A stretch of 64,000 bases of DNA from JADKIH01 sp031417395. Its GTDB lineage: Bacteria > Bacteroidota > Bacteroidia > AKYH767-A > 2013-40CM-41-45. Each line of letters opens with the position of its first letter. Within the stretch, counting starts at the first letter, position 1. The position numbers and the translations under genes are program-made. The notes beneath the pieces are model-generated. The model ran no database searches, was not told the origin of the DNA, and was given only the letters and a program-made list of their open reading frames with translations. The DNA is taken from NCBI GenBank assembly GCA_031417395.1, contig JANOVM010000061.1, positions 18,481 to 82,480 of the forward strand. The letters run 5' to 3'. Shown here in pieces: positions 61,101 through 64,000 of the stretch.

Positions 61101-64000
61101 GTAATGGGTATAATTTTAGCAATCCAAATATTTCTGAGCCCAAAAGCAAATGCCAAAAAAAGCTTGTAATTGAATCAGAGGTAGTTATTGGTGGCGGAAC
61201 ACTTTATAATGTATTTCCTTATGAGTATAGGGCCGTTCCGCAAATAACAAAATATAGAGTAAATCTACCTCCTTCCAACCAAAACTATACAATCGGTCAT
61301 TCAAGTGGTGTCGGCTTAAGAGTCAGGGCATACAATGAATTGGGTTGTTATCCTTTCAATGAGCATGATGGGTCATATACTACAAGTCAATTAGATACAA
61401 CAAACCCTGTTGACATTATCGGTGACACCATAGATTTAAACGGAATAAATCATTTCATTCCGTTTACAGAAAGTATGTTCCCCTTGTATATAAGCCCTGC
61501 ATGTAGTTCAGGGTTTACATCAATTCCTAATTTATTATCGGGAGATGAGTATTTAAAATTAACGATGGAGTTTCCGTTTACCTCCGTTAATTGCACCTAT
61601 CATCCCGATTCAATTTATCGCGCTGATACCTTAAGTGTATCCTCTGTAATTGCCTATCAAAATTTTAACAATTGTTCCGGAGGACTTGATACAATACCCA
61701 TCAATAAGTTTATTAATAGTGTCAACGTAATCCTGCCACCGAATGTACCGGACTCCATTTTTACAGATGTATTGCCGGTAGACTCTGTTTTTGCATCAAC
61801 GACGACGTTTTGTTTTCATTACGGACTAACGAATGGTTATCAGTCAACTTATTATCTGGACAATGCCGAAAACACCTTTATTATTATTCCGAATCCGGGA
61901 ATCTTTTCAGCAATAACTGTTGGTACAACAAATTTAACACCTATACGCTATGTAAGGGCAGCCGGTGATACAATAGATGCTTTTTTCTTTAAAGCGGGAA
62001 AAATTGATAACGGCGTAACTTTTGATTATGAGTTTTGCTGTACACTTAAAAATTGCAGTACAGTAGTAGCACTTCCTTTGTACTACGGATGGAATTGCAA
62101 CGGTTATCCGACAGGCACTATTGTTCGACCAACCGATTTTTGTTATGTCAATACAAGCAAAAGTATAAAACTGCGCTTTGATAGCCCGACAGTAACAACT
62201 ACTTTAACAGGCCCGGTTAATTACCAATATTCGCTTTGTATTGCTGACACATTTACTGTTCGCTTAAGTGCATTTAATGCAGGCATTCATAATATTAATT
62301 TCAATTTGAATTTTAATGCAACTGATTTAGTAGTGCCCGGACAGAATAATATTGACACCGGTAATTTTGTATTACTTTACCATGATAGCGTTACACAGAC
62401 ACCTATAACGAATTATACCATTCAGCCATTGAGTCCTGCAGGCTATCATATTACTATAAATGATTCGGCGTTTTTGGGAAATAATATTTTCCCCGGAGAT
62501 TATATAAGCATTCAATTTGTTTACATTCCTACAGTTGCTTTTAATAATACTCCATACATACCGCCATTTACGTATCAATTCTCGTACTCCAACTTCTGCA
62601 ATAACACACCCATTCAAACTCTCGCACAAGGCCCTCCGGCATGGAACTATACGAACCTTAATTACTGTACTACGGCACTCAATGTCAGTATCGGTAGTAG
62701 TAGTCAGACACCTTGTTCTAACGCTCCGTTTCAACTTTATTCTTCTATTAATTTCCCCGGTACAGGCATTCCGCCGTATACATATAGTTGGAGTACTACT
62801 CCTGCCATGATCCTTTCACCGGTTCCATCGCCTGTTGTTCCCAGAATAGTTTCTACAACTACATTTACTTTGACCGTTACCGATTCACTTGGACACACAG
62901 GCACTGCGAATTACATCATAAATTTAAACACCCAACAATGCTGCACCCCTTCAGCCTTTAACCCCACATTAGATTATGATTTTACCAATAAACGAGCATC
63001 ACAATTAATTTCTTCTGCTTTCAGTCCTGTGCCGCAGCCCCTTACAACCAATAGAACAATTTTAATAAACGATACCTTTACAGTAGACACAAACTTCAGT
63101 TTCGTTGGTTGTCATAATATTATACTCGGCCCGGGAGCAGTCATTGACGTCCTTTCCGGCGATTCTTTAATCCTTAATGATTGCATTATTACTTCCTGTA
63201 GCGTTATGGCAAGAGGTATTATTGCTGAATCCGGTTCGAAGGTTAAAATACAAGGTTCCTGGATTAAAGATTGTTTATACGGTCTTGAAGCAAGAAATTT
63301 AAGCACCATCAAGGTGAAATCGAGTTATTTTATTAATAATTTTATCGGAATATATTTATCCCCTTACGGCACAAGCGGCCCCATTTCAATAAATGCTTCT
63401 ATTACCAATACTGAATTTGCTTCTTCAGGAAATTTAAAAACACCTTATCTTACACTATCCCCTGCACAACCTACCAAGCCATTTGCAGGAATAAAATTAA
63501 GTGATGTTTCAACCGTAACTGTTGGCAACATTGGTGCACAAAATTTAAACAAATTCACCAATCTAAATTATGGTATTTATGCCATTCGAAGTAATTTAAC
63601 CGTTTACAACAGTCGTTTTTCGGGAATTCGAAAATATGACAATTTTTATGCTCCAAACTATATACTAAACAAAACCCAGGGCAGTGCTATTTTTGCCGAT
63701 GGCAGACAGGGAGCATACCATCTATGGCAATACGGCCGCAACGACACTGCTTTAGTCGATTTCCAAAATTGTCAGAATGGAATTTATTCCTTATCTTCCA
63801 GTTTGGAAAGTGTGAACAATACGATGGTAAATTGTGATAACGGATATTGGATAGTTAATGGGCAAAATTTAAGTTTGAGAATTTGGAATAATACTATTAA
63901 TTTTAATCAAAGAGGCATCGCTTCTGTAGGAAATATAAATTGCTCTAACCGCGTATTTAGCGAAAACACATTAACAGGCGGATTGAACCAATATGATTTA
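58145..64000 (+). CDS. Giant exported/surface protein with PKD-like domain and parallel beta-helix (partial, 3' end beyond window)
   Basis: This frame is open from 58145 to the window end, 1952 codons with no stop. Residues ~1-1500 are beta-rich, Asn/Ser/Thr-rich, with scattered Cys pairs and no family I recognise; a DNDNDG Ca-binding-like loop is near residue 735. A PKD-like domain is at ~1520-1598 (PPYTYSWSTTPAM, TTTFTLTVTDSLG). From ~1640 a right-handed parallel beta-helix begins (LILNDCIITS, VKIQGSWIKDCLYG, YGIYAIRSNLTVYNSRF, SLRIWNNTINFNQRG). A secretion signal is expected but is one nucleotide out of frame: the ATG at 58113 starts MKNTTLPFFF and then stops. A C-terminal T9SS domain is expected beyond the window. 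Confidence 0.85.
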   Translation, partial: MVNPALSLPINITISHAPVTACANDTFQFAFQFVTPISGSLTMTVFLHQYEEMKSLNPAMNNLSNRRDSATFILDTLTSFSGTRNYDFIFKVGCNAIPTSSTSLVSYQDSVILRINGAVYPEANWGITNPPAFAPSPALTPNHEIVYQWGVPNLVTQSNDPVSVNFIDIYNSSTTSVIRRIKYLNQGSASHRFNGKIKFSDSISCPLVKIDSIRILVDAVEILPQQAVQSGVFHSNEISCIIPPFGLLIVYETLSFPAYKDSCFTICPDNARRFNCLLEWGCDILDSLPQLPLPPPPLCHNVPGQSNIALGTKKPELVLQRFLPLPAGNAPDFNYWNAGMDGNPVDWKFILKNTGDNVAKNVKIRIWNFFTKSLYYIENDSMNVQINQPHEPISSITRIDSALLGDYFPTIRPSCLSNFQNPLHEKTYTINYLFPSQSVLLEFPTQFCCPMNDVGSNNTINLFNTSKTLNTWKIEIKGYDECGYLIDPDSIITNSVDTLAGLYGVGTNISPNTDVLGENLYLDQEHIPPGSTSLNVPDSVSCSPFVNFELKHLKFNLNKAKFTFELNDANIFSASFHRDPDSMYVSAIVRFKFILEPGLYLDTALSGLKFQSDTTIWPVSIISLGNNNSCDSNYIYYVDFNAQDLIPDNTVSAFYGFMNHSTLRFGFRGCCCHPANTNPKYRIETYISGLDSSCFIPMDTCFGTTFIHCPGCQVPGMIVQSNDSILYRTSLGLADNDNDGLLDFPSVTANSNQININKSIVGDTLKSIVHASISFPGPNGCSIYTLKNTHSISLDKLYLENKIENSRTNRFNVNLISVDLAVTDSLGFKFPSIHVTPASGAVWNKLFIDSRDLLNAANDSIEIIFINLSESVLHSLSPNLAGFTFKEGEKFDLIFTYRICGNYSNNFSSLLPADNKFNSDIALNMYLTATNLDSLHIYNAYTDHNSLYPVAVDCNNPTKNLLYNCESTNGSHTFYTVNHHLNIGIGNGYNFSNPNISEPKSKCQKKLVIESEVVIGGGTLYNVFPYEYRAVPQITKYRVNLPPSNQNYTIGHSSGVGLRVRAYNELGCYPFNEHDGSYTTSQLDTTNPVDIIGDTIDLNGINHFIPFTESMFPLYISPACSSGFTSIPNLLSGDEYLKLTMEFPFTSVNCTYHPDSIYRADTLSVSSVIAYQNFNNCSGGLDTIPINKFINSVNVILPPNVPDSIFTDVLPVDSVFASTTTFCFHYGLTNGYQSTYYLDNAENTFIIIPNPGIFSAITVGTTNLTPIRYVRAAGDTIDAFFFKAGKIDNGVTFDYEFCCTLKNCSTVVALPLYYGWNCNGYPTGTIVRPTDFCYVNTSKSIKLRFDSPTVTTTLTGPVNYQYSLCIADTFTVRLSAFNAGIHNINFNLNFNATDLVVPGQNNIDTGNFVLLYHDSVTQTPITNYTIQPLSPAGYHITINDSAFLGNNIFPGDYISIQFVYIPTVAFNNTPYIPPFTYQFSYSNFCNNTPIQTLAQGPPAWNYTNLNYCTTALNVSIGSSSQTPCSNAPFQLYSSINFPGTGIPPYTYSWSTTPAMILSPVPSPVVPRIVSTTTFTLTVTDSLGHTGTANYIINLNTQQCCTPSAFNPTLDYDFTNKRASQLISSAFSPVPQPLTTNRTILINDTFTVDTNFSFVGCHNIILGPGAVIDVLSGDSLILNDCIITSCSVMARGIIAESGSKVKIQGSWIKDCLYGLEARNLSTIKVKSSYFINNFIGIYLSPYGTSGPISINASITNTEFASSGNLKTPYLTLSPAQPTKPFAGIKLSDVSTVTVGNIGAQNLNKFTNLNYGIYAIRSNLTVYNSRFSGIRKYDNFYAPNYILNKTQGSAIFADGRQGAYHLWQYGRNDTALVDFQNCQNGIYSLSSSLESVNNTMVNCDNGYWIVNGQNLSLRIWNNTINFNQRGIASVGNINCSNRVFSENTLTGGLNQYDL

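Overview
The window is AT-rich DNA from a member of the Bacteroidota, most likely an uncultured one; I cannot place it below phylum. The evidence is phylum-typical: TTTG/TAnnTTTG promoters, two short proteins with type IX secretion (T9SS) sorting tails, a CarboxypepD_reg/plug TonB-dependent receptor, a DUF2723/GT117 glycosyltransferase, three-domain IspG, DUF3098 next to FtsX/UppP/TruB/QueA, and HYC_CC_PP and heavy-metal-binding-domain proteins.

Layout. 1-2.3 kb (minus): the repeat-rich N-terminal tail of a probable pseudouridine synthase cut by the window edge, then yraN and an LD-carboxypeptidase. 2.4-19.8 kb is mostly plus-strand housekeeping: metG; an NDH-2 NADH dehydrogenase (minus) bracketed by ~290-bp inverted repeats; the rimP-nusA-infB operon behind a strong promoter and an attenuator-like hairpin; SPOR and DUF502 proteins; a Kir-type K+ channel; a UPF0104 membrane protein; a RfaE2-type nucleotidyltransferase; radA; a cold-shock gene; and mscL.

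19.8-34.5 kb (all minus) is a heavy-metal (probably copper/silver) resistance island. Transcription order is: HYC_CC_PP protein, C-terminal half of a CusA/CzcA RND pump, TolC-like channel, adaptor 1, four-helix-bundle (S23-type) remnant, adaptor 2 with a metal-binding domain, metal-binding lipoprotein, N-terminal half of the RND pump, P-loop ATPase, SRPBCC protein, P2-type ATPase, Met-rich metal-binding protein, CopB-type copper ATPase. The RND gene is therefore split in the cytoplasmic TM4-TM5 loop and its halves lie in reversed order, about 4.5 kb apart. The first codons of the channel and both adaptors are made of heptanucleotide arrays (CAATNGG type) that encode the signal-peptide cores. 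One pair of such arrays flanks the S23 remnant. This is the most unusual part of the window.

34.7-57.8 kb: tRNA-Gln, a methyltransferase, a T9SS-secreted protein, GT117, a polysaccharide deacetylase, ispG, a TonB-receptor operon with its own small regulator, tryptophan 2,3-dioxygenase, a second small T9SS protein, a DUF3108 protein, scpB, leuS, then ftsX-DUF3098-uppP-truB and queA.

58.1-64 kb: one reading frame open to the window end (more than 1950 codons). It encodes a huge probable exported protein with a PKD-like domain and a parallel beta-helix. Its apparent signal peptide is one nucleotide out of frame at a T-tract. No phage, CRISPR array, rRNA gene or transposase was found.
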